64,000 bases of DNA, from the NCBI RefSeq assembly GCF_014202505.1, contig NZ_JACHGW010000010.1:1-64000 (forward strand), written 5' to 3'. The notes beneath the pieces are model-generated. The model had not been told where the DNA came from and did not search any database. It saw nothing but the letters and a program-made list of their open reading frames with translations. Each line of letters begins with the position of its first letter. Positions within the stretch are counted from its first letter, which is position 1. This DNA comes from Armatimonas rosea (GTDB lineage: Bacteria > Armatimonadota > Armatimonadia > Armatimonadales > Armatimonadaceae). Below are positions 50,212-59,417 of the stretch, piece after piece. The position numbers were made by a program, and so were the translations under genes.

Positions 50212-50669
50212 ACGAGTCTGAACCCGCCGTAGTGATCTACGCGGGAGGTTGGCACTATAAGGGCTACCATAACACTCCATCTGTCTGCATCCTGAGGCTC
50301 TACCAGCCACGGGCCGAGGACGGAGCGCTAGACACCCCTGAAACTCTTCCTCCTGCTGTCGCCCTCTTCACCGAGGCACATAACAACGAAGGCACTTCGA
50401 TAACCAATCGGATCGAGGTGCTGGCAACGTCTGCCTGGGAATACCTCCAAAAGCCGGAGAAGCCCCCTATCGTCATCGAGCACTACCTCAATCGCGGGGT
50501 CTACAATCCGACCCGTGACAGATGGCAGTTCCCCGAGAGCTTCGACATCGTCGAGTTCGACAGGAAGCCTGATGGCAGCTTTGAGAAACCAAGGTGGCGC
50601 AGAATCCCGCGCACCGAGGTCGAGAAACTCGTCGGATCAGACTTACTAAAACTATCCACAGATACGTAA
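50208..50669 (+). CDS. Unknown protein, last gene of the DUF932 operon
   Basis: A 153-residue protein from a TTG start overlapping the previous stop. It reads AVVIYAGGWHYKGYHNTPSVCILRL, TSITNRIEVLATSAWEYL and HYLNRGVYNPTRDRWQFPESFDIVEFDR. No family is recognised. A palindromic, repeat-rich site follows immediately at 50665-50703, then a terminator at 50720-50756. Confidence 0.62.
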   Translation: MNESEPAVVIYAGGWHYKGYHNTPSVCILRLYQPRAEDGALDTPETLPPAVALFTEAHNNEGTSITNRIEVLATSAWEYLQKPEKPPIVIEHYLNRGVYNPTRDRWQFPESFDIVEFDRKPDGSFEKPRWRRIPRTEVEKLVGSDLLKLSTDT

Positions 50670-50703
50670 ATCCGCATCTACGCATTTACGGAGATGCGGA
50701 AGC
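50665..50703. repeat. Palindromic site sharing 12-mers with the 62.5-kb partition gene
   Basis: TCCGCATCT (50671-50679) and AGATGCGGA (50692-50700) are perfect inverted repeats. CGTAAATCCGCA (50665-50676) recurs exactly at 62543-62554 and AGATGCGGAAGC (50692-50703) at 62461-62472; AATCCGCATCTACG recurs with one mismatch at 62523-62536. A shared protein-binding site, such as a centromere, is inferred. Confidence 0.6.
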
Positions 50704-50719
50704 GCAAAACCAACAACTC

Positions 50720-50756
50720 GCCTGCACTATGACACACGTCGATGTGCAGGCTTTTT
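50720..50756 (+). terminator. Rho-independent terminator of the DUF932 operon
   Basis: GCCTGCAC (50720-50727) pairs with GTGCAGGC (50744-50751), followed by TTTTTC. Confidence 0.8.
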
Positions 50757-50807
50757 CTTAACATTTATTGCCATGCAACACATCATTATTACTATTTATT
50801 TCTCGAC

Positions 50808-50942
50808 ATGCTTTCCCCTGAGCTCATAGATAACTTTATTATTATTGCTCAAGAAGAGTGGGGTCGCTCGTTCTCTAAAGAAGAAGCAGCAGCGATGGCT
50901 GAATGGCTTGTCGAACTATACCAAGCCCTATTAGGGGCATAA
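50808..50942 (+). CDS. Small acidic protein
   Basis: A 44-residue frame starting MLSPELIDNFIIIAQEEWGRSF and ending AAMAEWLVELYQALLGA, an amphipathic helix pattern. It lies between two hairpins in an A+T-rich stretch just before the integrase. No clear ribosome site is seen. Small proteins of this kind occur beside phage integrases, but it could be chance. Confidence 0.35.
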   Translation: MLSPELIDNFIIIAQEEWGRSFSKEEAAAMAEWLVELYQALLGA

Positions 50943-51002
50943 ATAATTTGCTATCTTTTTTTTGCTATCCCAATCCTTAAGCTACACAATTTTCTGCCTC
51001 TT

Positions 51003-51070
51003 AAGGGCAGCTCTGCCAGAAAGCGTACGAGAGTCGTTGGATGGGATAGCACAGAGCTGCCCTTTTTTGG
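51003..51070 (+). terminator. Hairpin with T run before the integrase
   Basis: AAGGGCAGCTCTG (51003-51015) and CAGAGCTGCCCTT (51052-51064) form a perfect 13-bp stem with a 36-base loop, ending in TTTTTT. It works as a terminator by shape; the large loop also allows a small RNA or recombination site. Confidence 0.6.
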
Positions 51071-51098
51071 CGATTAATTATTATTTAATTTAGATTAT

Positions 51099-52808
51099 AT
51101 GAATCAAACAGCAGCAATTATATGTCGAGTTAGTTCAAAAGAACAAGAAGATGGTTATAGTCTCGATGCCCAAGAGCATCTCTTGCGTGATTTTAGTACA
51201 AAACGAGGCTTTGATGTACCACTCATGTTAAGACTTTCGGAGACAGCATCAAAACATCTACGCCGAAAGAAGTTCAAGGCATTCATGGATGAGGTCAATA
51301 GGACTAAAATCCAGCACATTGTGGTCGAGAAGGTAGATCGCCTGACTCGCTCAGGATTAAAAGAGGGGGTAATGATCGATGACTGGCTTGAGACCGATGC
51401 AAATCGCCACCTCCACTGCGTAAAGGATGGTATCGATCTGCACAAATTCTCCCGATCAGGAGACAAACTTAACTGGGGAATGCGCGTCGTCCTTGCAAAG
51501 AACTACACTGACAATCTGCGCGAGGAAATACGCAAATCTACTGATGCCATGCTCAGACAAGGGATCTGGCCTAACAAGACCCCCATCGGCTATATCCGCA
51601 ATAAAGCAAACCCCAGAAGCCCTATTCAACTAGACCCTGTGAGGGCTCCCTTGATTGCTCAGATGTTCTCTCTTTATGACACGGGGGAGTGGTCTGTTCA
51701 GCGCCTATCAGAGCACCTTTATAAAGAAGGGCTCAGAACAAAGATGGATCGCCAGATTTACTCAAGCCACATTCATCTCATGCTCAAGGATCCTTTCTAC
51801 GTCGGAAAGATGTTATTTGAGGGCAAGCTTTGGGAGGGTGTTCATCCTCCAATCGTGTCCCACGAGTTGTTTGACCGAGTACAGCGCAGGATCAATCGCC
51901 CTAACATGGGAGTGGGTGCAACCCTAAAGCAGCGCCACGACCATCTCTATCGCGGCCTCGTCTTTTGCTCAGGGTGTGGAAAACGCCTAACTTGGGAAAT
52001 CCAAAAAGGACACACATATGGCTATTGTCGGCAGAAAAAGAGCTGTACAGAGCGAGCCTCTATTCGTGAGGATGCTCTCGATTCAGAGCTGCTACCTTAT
52101 CTAGATGCTTTTACTTTGACAACTCCAAAGATGGCCGAATGGCTACGTATTGCACTAAAAGCAGCACACCAAGATGAGCGATCACGACATGAGGAAAGCC
52201 GAGAAGAACTCGAGCGATTGCTCTCTAAGGCCGATCAACGGCTGAGCCGTCTACTCGATATGCGAATCGATGATTCGATCACCGAGCAAGACTTTGATCG
52301 CAAAAAACACGAGATCTCCCACGATAAAGAACTCATTATCGAACGTCTTAGCAACGTCTCTGAGAGGCAGATGGGCTTTATGGATGACATATCAACCTTG
52401 ATTAGCCTGACGCAAAACTGCGCCATACAGTTTTCTCAAGCATCACCAGACAGAAAGCGAACAGTTCTACGAAAAATGTTTTCCAGTGTAAGCATTTCCC
52501 CAATGGGAACGGTTGTTGAGTATACGGAACTATTTAGTAACCTGTTAGATGTAATACAGGATATAAAAAGTTCGAAAACCTTATTTTCACCCCAAAATAA
52601 AATTATAGATTTCGAACCGGAAGAAATTAGCTCTGAGAAAGAAAAAAAGGACAACCTAGACCTAGGTCATCCCTTTTGGCTGAGGATGAGGGATGAGTTT
52701 CGAACTTTTACCAATGAATCTACCAATTGGAAAAAATTAGTTACTAATATTCTTTGTATTTCTCAAAAAGATATAGACTCAGTATTTTTAGATTTTCATG
52801 AACTTTAA
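51099..52808 (+). CDS. Large serine recombinase (phage-type integrase)
   Basis: A 569-residue serine integrase. The catalytic domain opens AAIICRVSSKEQEDGYSLDAQ (Ser12), with VEKVDRLTRSGLKEG. The recombinase domain has IWPNKTPIGYIRN and HIHLMLKDPFYVGKMLFEGK, and a zinc ribbon follows (FCSGCGKRLTWE, GYCRQKKSC), then a long coiled coil (EESREELERLLSKADQRLSRLL). It integrates and, with a partner, excises an element between att sites. The A+T-rich upstream region or the gap at 52809-52857 could hold attP. The adjacent CHAT gene converges on it. Confidence 0.92.
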   Translation: MNQTAAIICRVSSKEQEDGYSLDAQEHLLRDFSTKRGFDVPLMLRLSETASKHLRRKKFKAFMDEVNRTKIQHIVVEKVDRLTRSGLKEGVMIDDWLETDANRHLHCVKDGIDLHKFSRSGDKLNWGMRVVLAKNYTDNLREEIRKSTDAMLRQGIWPNKTPIGYIRNKANPRSPIQLDPVRAPLIAQMFSLYDTGEWSVQRLSEHLYKEGLRTKMDRQIYSSHIHLMLKDPFYVGKMLFEGKLWEGVHPPIVSHELFDRVQRRINRPNMGVGATLKQRHDHLYRGLVFCSGCGKRLTWEIQKGHTYGYCRQKKSCTERASIREDALDSELLPYLDAFTLTTPKMAEWLRIALKAAHQDERSRHEESREELERLLSKADQRLSRLLDMRIDDSITEQDFDRKKHEISHDKELIIERLSNVSERQMGFMDDISTLISLTQNCAIQFSQASPDRKRTVLRKMFSSVSISPMGTVVEYTELFSNLLDVIQDIKSSKTLFSPQNKIIDFEPEEISSEKEKKDNLDLGHPFWLRMRDEFRTFTNESTNWKKLVTNILCISQKDIDSVFLDFHEL

Positions 52809-52857
52809 TTATCCACATACAAATCATTTCAATATAAAAATATCACATTTTTTAATA

Positions 52858-54978
52858 TCAATTAATAAAATTCATCGTAATTTTCTCTGGCCAACCTATC
52901 ATTATATAAAAAAGTGTTTCCGGAGCATAACCTGGCCTCGACAGCCAAGCATTAACTTTATCTAATGTTTTATTTTCAACTGCAATCTCTTTCAGAACTG
53001 TAATTGTATCATTATATATATGTGCATTACGTAATCTCCCCACAGAGCGCTCCTGAGTAAAAAGTTCCAATATAGATTTACCTTCATGCTTCATCGAAGC
53101 CCATTGAGAAATTCCTGTACTACTAAATAAAATATCATTAACTGCATTTGAAGTCGTTACATGATGCCAGATTTCTGCAAAATTTTTCATTGAATTCTTA
53201 CCTGACATTGTTTCATTGATATACACAAACAAGCGATTAATCAGAATGGCATTATGTCTTATGTCTACAGGTACTAATGTTCCAATAACTGCTAATGCAC
53301 CTTGTCGCATTAGTAAATCTGCAATATTAACAGCTCCAATACCACGAGGTGCAACATTACAAGCACTTAATATCACTAAAGGAGGCATGTCGCCTAAATC
53401 ATCGCCCATACAAAAATCTTTTCCAATCATTATTCCGGCACTATTACTCTCTTGAGCATAATGTCCATGTGCACTTATGATCAGTACATTAGGATCATAT
53501 TCACTCAACAGTGAAGCAACATCTGATGATGATTCAGCTTCCACATAAATAATTTTTATATTTGCGTTATTAGCATATTCTTTCGCAATATGTTTCCATA
53601 TACTTCTTGATAACTTTCCAATACGATCACTTTCACTTATACACTCGACAATCAGAATTGAAATTGTTTCACTCCATTCAATATATGGAGGATTTAGTAA
53701 TTCTACCTGCAATGCTCTTGTGAGTGGCAATATGGGACGGTATGCTATAGGAACACGACAGCAATAGGGAGATGTATCACCAGGTAAGATTGCCAATCCT
53801 AGAGGAAAATTAGAAAAAATATTTACAAAAGATGCACGTTTTAGAGTATCCACCGATTCTTCATCAAATAAACTAGCAGCTGAATTTCCCATATCATTTA
53901 TCCAACGCCACACATGTCTACGTTTTGTCAATGAAGAATCTAAATATTGCTTTTCAATATTATTCAATTTCTTAAAAAGAGTATTTGGAATATCCATAGT
54001 CGATATTACAGTTCCATTACGTGCTATTGCACGGTGAGTCGCAATAAAATTTATAATTGCATTTTCTATCTTACTATCATCAAACTTTTCAACATCATTC
54101 CAAGTTAATAATGGATCCAAAAACAGATTACTACGCGTTAATACCGTTCCATCTTCATATATGCTATCAATATATAACGATGGAACACCCGGAGCGACGA
54201 TACTGAGTGGAAGTTTTAAAGATCGAGACTCATGCTCGATGAATTCACCGATTGCCTCTTCTGCTTCCACTACACTCATCTCAGCATCTTCACAGCGTGC
54301 AATGGCCGCAACTGCGATATGGTTATCTATAACTATGTTTTTGAGATTTTTTATTTCTTCAATACCGTTTGGTTCAACTAACATATCCTGTTTAAGTCGG
54401 CGTCTCAAAATGTTATTAGTCAGTAAAATTGGTGCAATATCTAGACGGTTTATAAAGCCAAAATTCATATCTAGAAAATCTGATTCATAATTCATATTTT
54501 TATGAATTTCTTTCCAAATATCAGTAATTTTTCCCGGATTTAATTCAGAATTCTGAATTACAAATACTCCATTACCAATCTCTTCGGCCAGTTTTTTTGC
54601 TGAATCAACTAAATAATCGGGACAAAAAATAGTAACAGGAACAAACTCGGAATCATAAAACTTAATAATTTTATTTGCTTCAGCAATTAGAGTTAGAGGC
54701 ATCAAAATAATCTGATGAGCAATATTCGCTTCTTTAAAAGAAATAATGTGTCTCGCCTGCAGATCAATTAAATCAAAAAATGAAGCCGGTAAATGAAGGC
54801 AGTACCATATAGACTTTATACACGAAACTAATTCTTTAGATAATCCATGTGGCACTGTTATCGAGCTTATGCTTTCCCTAACCTCTTCGCGAGATATATA
54901 TGGCATATATACATCTCTTTTATTTTTAAAATCATCAAATAAAACAACATACATCGGATTTTTTTTATTCATAACCAT
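52858..54978 (-). CDS. CHAT-domain caspase-like protease
   Basis: A roughly 706-residue protein whose C-terminal 250 residues form a CHAT protease: catalytic His in NVLIISAHGHYAQES (about 503) and Cys in LVILSACNVAPRGI (about 538), followed by DLLMRQGALAVIGTL. The N-terminal 400 residues have no family that I recognise and may sense or bind a partner. CHAT proteases act in immunity when a trigger activates cleavage of a target. No usual partner (TPR regulator, gasdermin) is next to it. The gene is A+T-rich. Start at ATG 54978, with AAAGAGA upstream. Confidence 0.82.
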   Translation of the reverse strand: MVMNKKNPMYVVLFDDFKNKRDVYMPYISREEVRESISSITVPHGLSKELVSCIKSIWYCLHLPASFFDLIDLQARHIISFKEANIAHQIILMPLTLIAEANKIIKFYDSEFVPVTIFCPDYLVDSAKKLAEEIGNGVFVIQNSELNPGKITDIWKEIHKNMNYESDFLDMNFGFINRLDIAPILLTNNILRRRLKQDMLVEPNGIEEIKNLKNIVIDNHIAVAAIARCEDAEMSVVEAEEAIGEFIEHESRSLKLPLSIVAPGVPSLYIDSIYEDGTVLTRSNLFLDPLLTWNDVEKFDDSKIENAIINFIATHRAIARNGTVISTMDIPNTLFKKLNNIEKQYLDSSLTKRRHVWRWINDMGNSAASLFDEESVDTLKRASFVNIFSNFPLGLAILPGDTSPYCCRVPIAYRPILPLTRALQVELLNPPYIEWSETISILIVECISESDRIGKLSRSIWKHIAKEYANNANIKIIYVEAESSSDVASLLSEYDPNVLIISAHGHYAQESNSAGIMIGKDFCMGDDLGDMPPLVILSACNVAPRGIGAVNIADLLMRQGALAVIGTLVPVDIRHNAILINRLFVYINETMSGKNSMKNFAEIWHHVTTSNAVNDILFSSTGISQWASMKHEGKSILELFTQERSVGRLRNAHIYNDTITVLKEIAVENKTLDKVNAWLSRPGYAPETLFYIMIGWPEKITMNFIN

Positions 54979-55066
54979 TACCAATCTCTTTCACTTCATG
55001 CCCAGTTTAGCCGCTCGATTCCATATTTTGGATCAATGGAAACGGACAATATAAAAACGGAGTCGC

Positions 55067-55345
55067 CTAATTATGACTAGTCAAAAGCACTACCAATTCC
55101 TCACGCCCCGGAAAGAGCTCCCCTACCTCAACATCTAGCGCCACGGCGATTTTGGCAAGGTTGATCGCTGTCGGGCTGTATTTGCCGCGCTCGATCCCAC
55201 CGTAGTAGCTCCGATCTATCCCCGCCTCGTAGGCAAAGACCTCCTGAGCAATCCCCTTCCCTTCACGAAGCGCTCGAATTCTTGTCGCCACCGCCTGGAG
55301 AAGCGGATCGCGATTCTCCAAGGTTTTTCTCTTTTGCATCCCCAC
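55067..55345 (-). CDS. XRE-family transcriptional regulator
   Basis: A 92-residue helix-turn-helix protein: LLQAVATRIRALREGKGIAQEVFAYEAGIDRSYYGGIERGKYSPTAINLAKIAVALDVEVGELF. It probably controls itself and the divergent gene at 55472. The 126-base gap between them holds ACCACGG and ACCCACGG copies and a TATATATAC stretch. ATG at 55339 is an alternative start. Confidence 0.85.
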   Translation of the reverse strand: MGMQKRKTLENRDPLLQAVATRIRALREGKGIAQEVFAYEAGIDRSYYGGIERGKYSPTAINLAKIAVALDVEVGELFPGREELVVLLTSHN

Positions 55346-55471
55346 AGGATTGAAGAATTAGCGGATACAAACCACGGGAAAGATCACACAGTATAAAACC
55401 CACGGTATATATACATGGTAAAATGACTAATCTGTTACGGCTCGAAACGAGCGATTTAGAAGGAGCGGGAG

Positions 55472-55684
55472 ATGGTCAGTATCAAAGTGGTTTCAGAGGC
55501 AACGGGAAGCGTTGTGCGTGGGAGCCGGGTAGTAGTCTACTCAGGAGGCAATCATGTGCAGTACACCGATGACAAGGGACTAGCTCACTTTGAAGACGTC
55601 TCGCCAGGAAGCCACACCGTCTACATAGATGGCAAGGAGAAGGGCGTCTTGTACCTGTCGGGCATAACGCCTGTGTACATCTGA
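55472..55684 (+). CDS. Small beta-sandwich-like protein
   Basis: A 70-residue protein: MVSIKVVSEATGSVVRGSRVVVYSGGNHVQYTDDKGLAHFEDVSPGSHTVYIDGKEKG. The pattern resembles a carboxypeptidase-regulatory or Cna-B-type beta-sandwich, yet without a signal peptide. AAGGAGCGGGAG is a clear ribosome site. It is divergent from the XRE regulator and followed 24 bases on by the TPR-like gene. Function unknown. Confidence 0.7.
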   Translation: MVSIKVVSEATGSVVRGSRVVVYSGGNHVQYTDDKGLAHFEDVSPGSHTVYIDGKEKGVLYLSGITPVYI

Positions 55685-55708
55685 GATGTACATTCAAAGG
55701 ACAGATCT

Positions 55709-56383
55709 ATGCAGACTCAAGATAGCCTAAATTTTTCGCGTATTTTTTCACGTATCGAGAAGGTTATAGAGCGATGCGATGCGCTTGAACGGGAGGATGC
55801 TTTCCGTGTTGAGGCTTCAGGTTCTCGTCTCATTAGTAGTGACATTGCCCAAATCCGATCTGACGCATCACGACTCGACGATGCGGACCTACGAAGAACC
55901 GCTACAGCAATGAGCTACGTCCTTGAGAGTCGTGCAAATTATGGGATGGCAGTAGCCAAAAACGAATATGTAGCAGTGGCACGAGAAGTAACAAAGCGAG
56001 ATAAGTATCTTAATGAGGCACGTATAGCTGCCAACACTGCCCTGGGGTACGAGAAGCTGCCGCTGGCCTACTTCACCTTAGGAAGGATTCTTGTCGCCTC
56101 GGGGGATAAGAGTGATGCTACCATCGCATTCCAACAAGTTATCGCAAGCCGAGATTCTGACCTCACTCCCCATGCCCTAGAAGCCATCCGAAAAATTGGC
56201 ACTTCGTCTAGACTGAGCAAGCCTAAGATAATCAAATTTTTGAAGTTTCTTGCAGTGACGATTCTAGTCAATATCGTTCCCATAAATCAATTTATGTCGA
56301 ACATGGGTATGATTCTCGCAATTATCGCCGTTATTTGGATTATCACCATTATCTGGTCAGCACTCACCAATTTTTTCAACTGA
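55709..56383 (+). CDS. TPR-like protein with C-terminal membrane anchor
   Basis: A 224-residue protein. The middle has repeat-like helices (YVAVAREVTKRDKYLNEARIAANTALGYEKLPLAYFTLGRILVASGDKSDATIAFQQVI). The C-terminus has two hydrophobic segments (IIKFLKFLAVTILVNIVPI and GMILAIIAVIWIITIIW). It is probably a cytosolic sensor or scaffold held at the membrane. It forms a short operon with the beta-sandwich gene. Confidence 0.68.
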   Translation: MQTQDSLNFSRIFSRIEKVIERCDALEREDAFRVEASGSRLISSDIAQIRSDASRLDDADLRRTATAMSYVLESRANYGMAVAKNEYVAVAREVTKRDKYLNEARIAANTALGYEKLPLAYFTLGRILVASGDKSDATIAFQQVIASRDSDLTPHALEAIRKIGTSSRLSKPKIIKFLKFLAVTILVNIVPINQFMSNMGMILAIIAVIWIITIIWSALTNFFN

Positions 56384-56407
56384 TCGTCGATGTGCACATC
56401 ACTGCGG

Positions 56408-57325
56408 TTACAGAAGCGTTCGTAGACTCGTTTGGCCGACTACCTGCCACTGTGGATCATGCAAGCCAGTCTGGTTCAGAGCTGGCACCGTTATCAGCCA
56501 GAACTTTCCCGCAAGCCGTTCATCACCCGCGAGCTCGGCGATCAGGGCAGCTAGACGCTCTCGCCGTGCATCGTCAGGACACAGCACCAAAACACGGGCA
56601 TTTTTGTAGCCCGTATGCTCCAGCAGCTTATCGGAGCTGAACAGAGCATGGTAGCGGGTGAGCTTCTCCGCCCAGCGCGTCTTGCCACGCTCTGTTCCTC
56701 GATCCACCTCCACCAGGCCAACCAGCACCAGAGGGCGCTCCTTCTGGGTGATCTCGAAGACAAACCAGGCATCAGGCTTGAGGGTAAGCTTTTCACCAAG
56801 TTCAAGAGCTGCCCCCGTCCCATCCTCCCAACGAAGTGTCTTGCCCACCTCTTGCGAGGCCATCCCCTCCAGCCAGACACGCACATCGCGCACAAGAAGC
56901 TCATGGCGCAGGAAGAGACCGTTCTTCGGGCTATAGGTTGGATAGCCATGCCCGAGATAGCGGCTGTCCACAATCCCCAGTTCGACCAAAGCTCGTACCG
57001 CCGCAGTGGTTGGCACGTACAGGTTAGGTGCACTGCCATAGAGAAGGGTCTCGTCCGCGGGGGCATCCTCTGGCGCAAGCGCCGCTCGTGAGACGGCTAC
57101 AACCTCAACAAGTCCCGCATCGAAGAGCTGGCGCATCTGCCTGCGCGTCCCCTTTGGGGAGAGTTGGCCAAGGGAAATAAGCTGAGGGAGCGAGAGCACT
57201 CGACACTCGACCAGAAATCTCAGGAGCTTACGCTTGATCGGGGTAAGGGCGACCAGCGGTTTTGCCGTTGGGCAGCGGCGATACCTTGATGTGCGCGATA
57301 CAGGGGTATTAGGCGAGGCTTCCAT
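56408..57325 (-). CDS. Replication-relaxation family protein
   Basis: A 305-residue protein resembling the Replic_Relax family: LTPIKRKLLRFLVECRVLSLPQLISLGQLSPKGTRRQMRQLFDAGLVEVV is a winged helix, followed by HELLVRDVRVWLEGM and LKPDAWFVFEITQKERPLVLVGLVEVDRGTERGKTRWAEKL, a nuclease-like fold. These proteins accompany conjugation ATPases on plasmids and integrative elements and assist transfer or plasmid copying. Its start lies within the end of the upstream ATPase gene (17-base overlap). Confidence 0.82.
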   Translation of the reverse strand: MEASPNTPVSRTSRYRRCPTAKPLVALTPIKRKLLRFLVECRVLSLPQLISLGQLSPKGTRRQMRQLFDAGLVEVVAVSRAALAPEDAPADETLLYGSAPNLYVPTTAAVRALVELGIVDSRYLGHGYPTYSPKNGLFLRHELLVRDVRVWLEGMASQEVGKTLRWEDGTGAALELGEKLTLKPDAWFVFEITQKERPLVLVGLVEVDRGTERGKTRWAEKLTRYHALFSSDKLLEHTGYKNARVLVLCPDDARRERLAALIAELAGDERLAGKFWLITVPALNQTGLHDPQWQVVGQTSLRTLL

Positions 57326-59417
57326 CGCTGTCCACCTCCAAGCTTTCTGGCAGTGCTAGAGCCGTCTTTCCAGAGTCCACCCTAGTGGGGCTCCTATAGG
57401 CTATGGGGCGAGCCGCTTGACCTGATCTACCAGAGCGAGACTTCTTGTCGTCTTCTTGTAGCTCCAGTATCTCAGCGCCGATCTCTTCAAGCCGGGCAAC
57501 CTCACTGCGCCGAGCCTCGTAGACCCTCTCCAAGTCAGGAAGTGTCTGACCACTGGAAACCATCGCCCCACTCAGAAATCGCTCAAATCCTGGAGAAGCT
57601 ATTGGATCTGGGACATCTACCACCTTAGTCATCACCGGAGCATCTGGGGCAAGTACAACCACGGCGCGAGCGGTCGGTAAGTCCATTAACCGACGTGTCC
57701 AACGATCTCGCCGCTCGCTCTCTGTGACACGAGTCACTACAGACAGCTTGGATTTAGGGAAGAAAACAGCAAGCCGCACGGGTGCAAACCCAGACACACG
57801 GTATTGATCGGGTGGAAGCTGGGAAATGTACTGTCGCAGTTCTACAGGCTCGCCCGTATCCGGAGCGTGAACATAGAGGCGCTGAATCCTTGACATTCGA
57901 GCCAGCTCCAGGAGCCGCTCTATCGGGTCAAACTCCCACCACTCGGGTTGCTGCATCCAAGACCTGGTAGTGTCTTCCCAGCCATTGGGCAGCCTGTCCC
58001 AAGGCATCACAATATCAATGTCACTCTCAAGTTCCGTTACGCATCGTCCCAAAAGGAAATCCTTCCATGCGTTGCTCGACAGACGCAGCTCGTTACCCCA
58101 TCCATCCAAGATGGGATGCTCAACCGAAACCCAAGCCCCTGTTAGCTCGCCCGTTTTTGAATCCTTTTTCAGCAGGCTTGTTGCCTCAACCGTCGCAATC
58201 TCGCTGCCTGTTCCAGCGGCAAGTGAGGCTGCGATCACACGCGCATCTTCGTAGCCAAGACGGAAAAAGGCTCGAACCGATGTAATGGCAAGCAGCGACT
58301 CGCGAAGCTCATCAGAGAGCTGGGCGAGGTGCTGACAGGCCACTAGCATTCGGAGCTTTCGTGATCGAGCAATGGCCAGAATCTCGCATACGGCACGTCC
58401 GATGAACTGCCCCGACACTCCCATCTCATCCAGTGAAAGACATACGGGCACAGAACCTTCGACACGCATCGCCGTTCTGTAGAGCTGCCAAGCAAGCATC
58501 CCACCGAGCAAACGCGCCCCCTCATCCCCGAGTGTTGTACGATCCAGGTTCACCAGTACCAAGCGCTGCTTTTGCCAGAGCGATGCCAGATCGAGAGTGT
58601 TCTTTTGAGCGCATAAAAGGGAACGTAGAAAGCCCGAGCGCAGAAACTCACGGAGCTTATTCATCACCGGAGCGACCGCTGAAGTACGCTCTGACTTCCC
58701 CCAGTTTGCAAACTCCGATGTGAAAAACTCATAGGCTTCTTGATAGGCGATAGGGTCTGGCTGCTCGACTTCCTGGGCGAGCAGCCCCTCACGATACTCA
58801 TCTCGTTGAAGGAAACGAGCCAGCTCAAGGATGGATAAGCGGTGGGTCGCGATGATCAGAAGAGCGTTGGTCAAGAGATCCTGCATACGTGGTCCCCATG
58901 ACGATGCGCTCTGAGCAAGTACCGAAACAAAGTCCCCTGCCGCCTGTCCTGGGGGCGTTCCTGTCTGCTTATAGTCCAATGGGTTCCAGCCGGGAACACC
59001 GCCAAGATCAGCGTTACCAGGCAGGAGCATCGTGACTTGATCCGAGGTGATACCTGCCTTCTGCGCCATGAGGAGCACGTGCGTTATCGTCTCAAGCTTG
59101 GGATCCATCATGACCACAGAGCAGCCTGCTTTCAGCTGCTCAAAGAGTAGCTGCATAGCCAGCCGAGTCTTTCCACTGCCGGTTGCACCACAGACCACAG
59201 CATGACGAGCAAGCTGGTCATGACTCGCCGCGACAGTCGAAATTTTGTCGTCACGACCTGAGCGATGGGGCATTGGCAGCTCAAGTTTTTCACACGCATG
59301 GGCGCGGAACCATGGCTGATTGACGTGCGGAATCAGCTCGGGGTCGTCGGAAACGACGCGGAATCGCGTAGCGGACTGCTGGGCATCGTGGAATATTCGG
59401 GTGCCGATACGAACCAT
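57309..59417 (-). CDS. TraG/VirD4-like conjugation ATPase
   Basis: A 702-residue FtsK/HerA-type ATPase: Walker A VVCGATGSGKTRLAMQLL (about 75-90), Walker B-like CSVVMMDPKLETITH, and VPVCLSLDEMGVSGQFIGR, as in TraM-recognition and TraG coupling proteins. A winged or C-terminal domain follows, and the C-terminus is basic. It would deliver DNA to, or through, the membrane. No TM segments are obvious, so it differs from classical VirD4. No relaxase is seen in this window. Confidence 0.85.
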   Translation of the reverse strand: MVRIGTRIFHDAQQSATRFRVVSDDPELIPHVNQPWFRAHACEKLELPMPHRSGRDDKISTVAASHDQLARHAVVCGATGSGKTRLAMQLLFEQLKAGCSVVMMDPKLETITHVLLMAQKAGITSDQVTMLLPGNADLGGVPGWNPLDYKQTGTPPGQAAGDFVSVLAQSASSWGPRMQDLLTNALLIIATHRLSILELARFLQRDEYREGLLAQEVEQPDPIAYQEAYEFFTSEFANWGKSERTSAVAPVMNKLREFLRSGFLRSLLCAQKNTLDLASLWQKQRLVLVNLDRTTLGDEGARLLGGMLAWQLYRTAMRVEGSVPVCLSLDEMGVSGQFIGRAVCEILAIARSRKLRMLVACQHLAQLSDELRESLLAITSVRAFFRLGYEDARVIAASLAAGTGSEIATVEATSLLKKDSKTGELTGAWVSVEHPILDGWGNELRLSSNAWKDFLLGRCVTELESDIDIVMPWDRLPNGWEDTTRSWMQQPEWWEFDPIERLLELARMSRIQRLYVHAPDTGEPVELRQYISQLPPDQYRVSGFAPVRLAVFFPKSKLSVVTRVTESERRDRWTRRLMDLPTARAVVVLAPDAPVMTKVVDVPDPIASPGFERFLSGAMVSSGQTLPDLERVYEARRSEVARLEEIGAEILELQEDDKKSRSGRSGQAARPIAYRSPTRVDSGKTALALPESLEVDSDGSLA

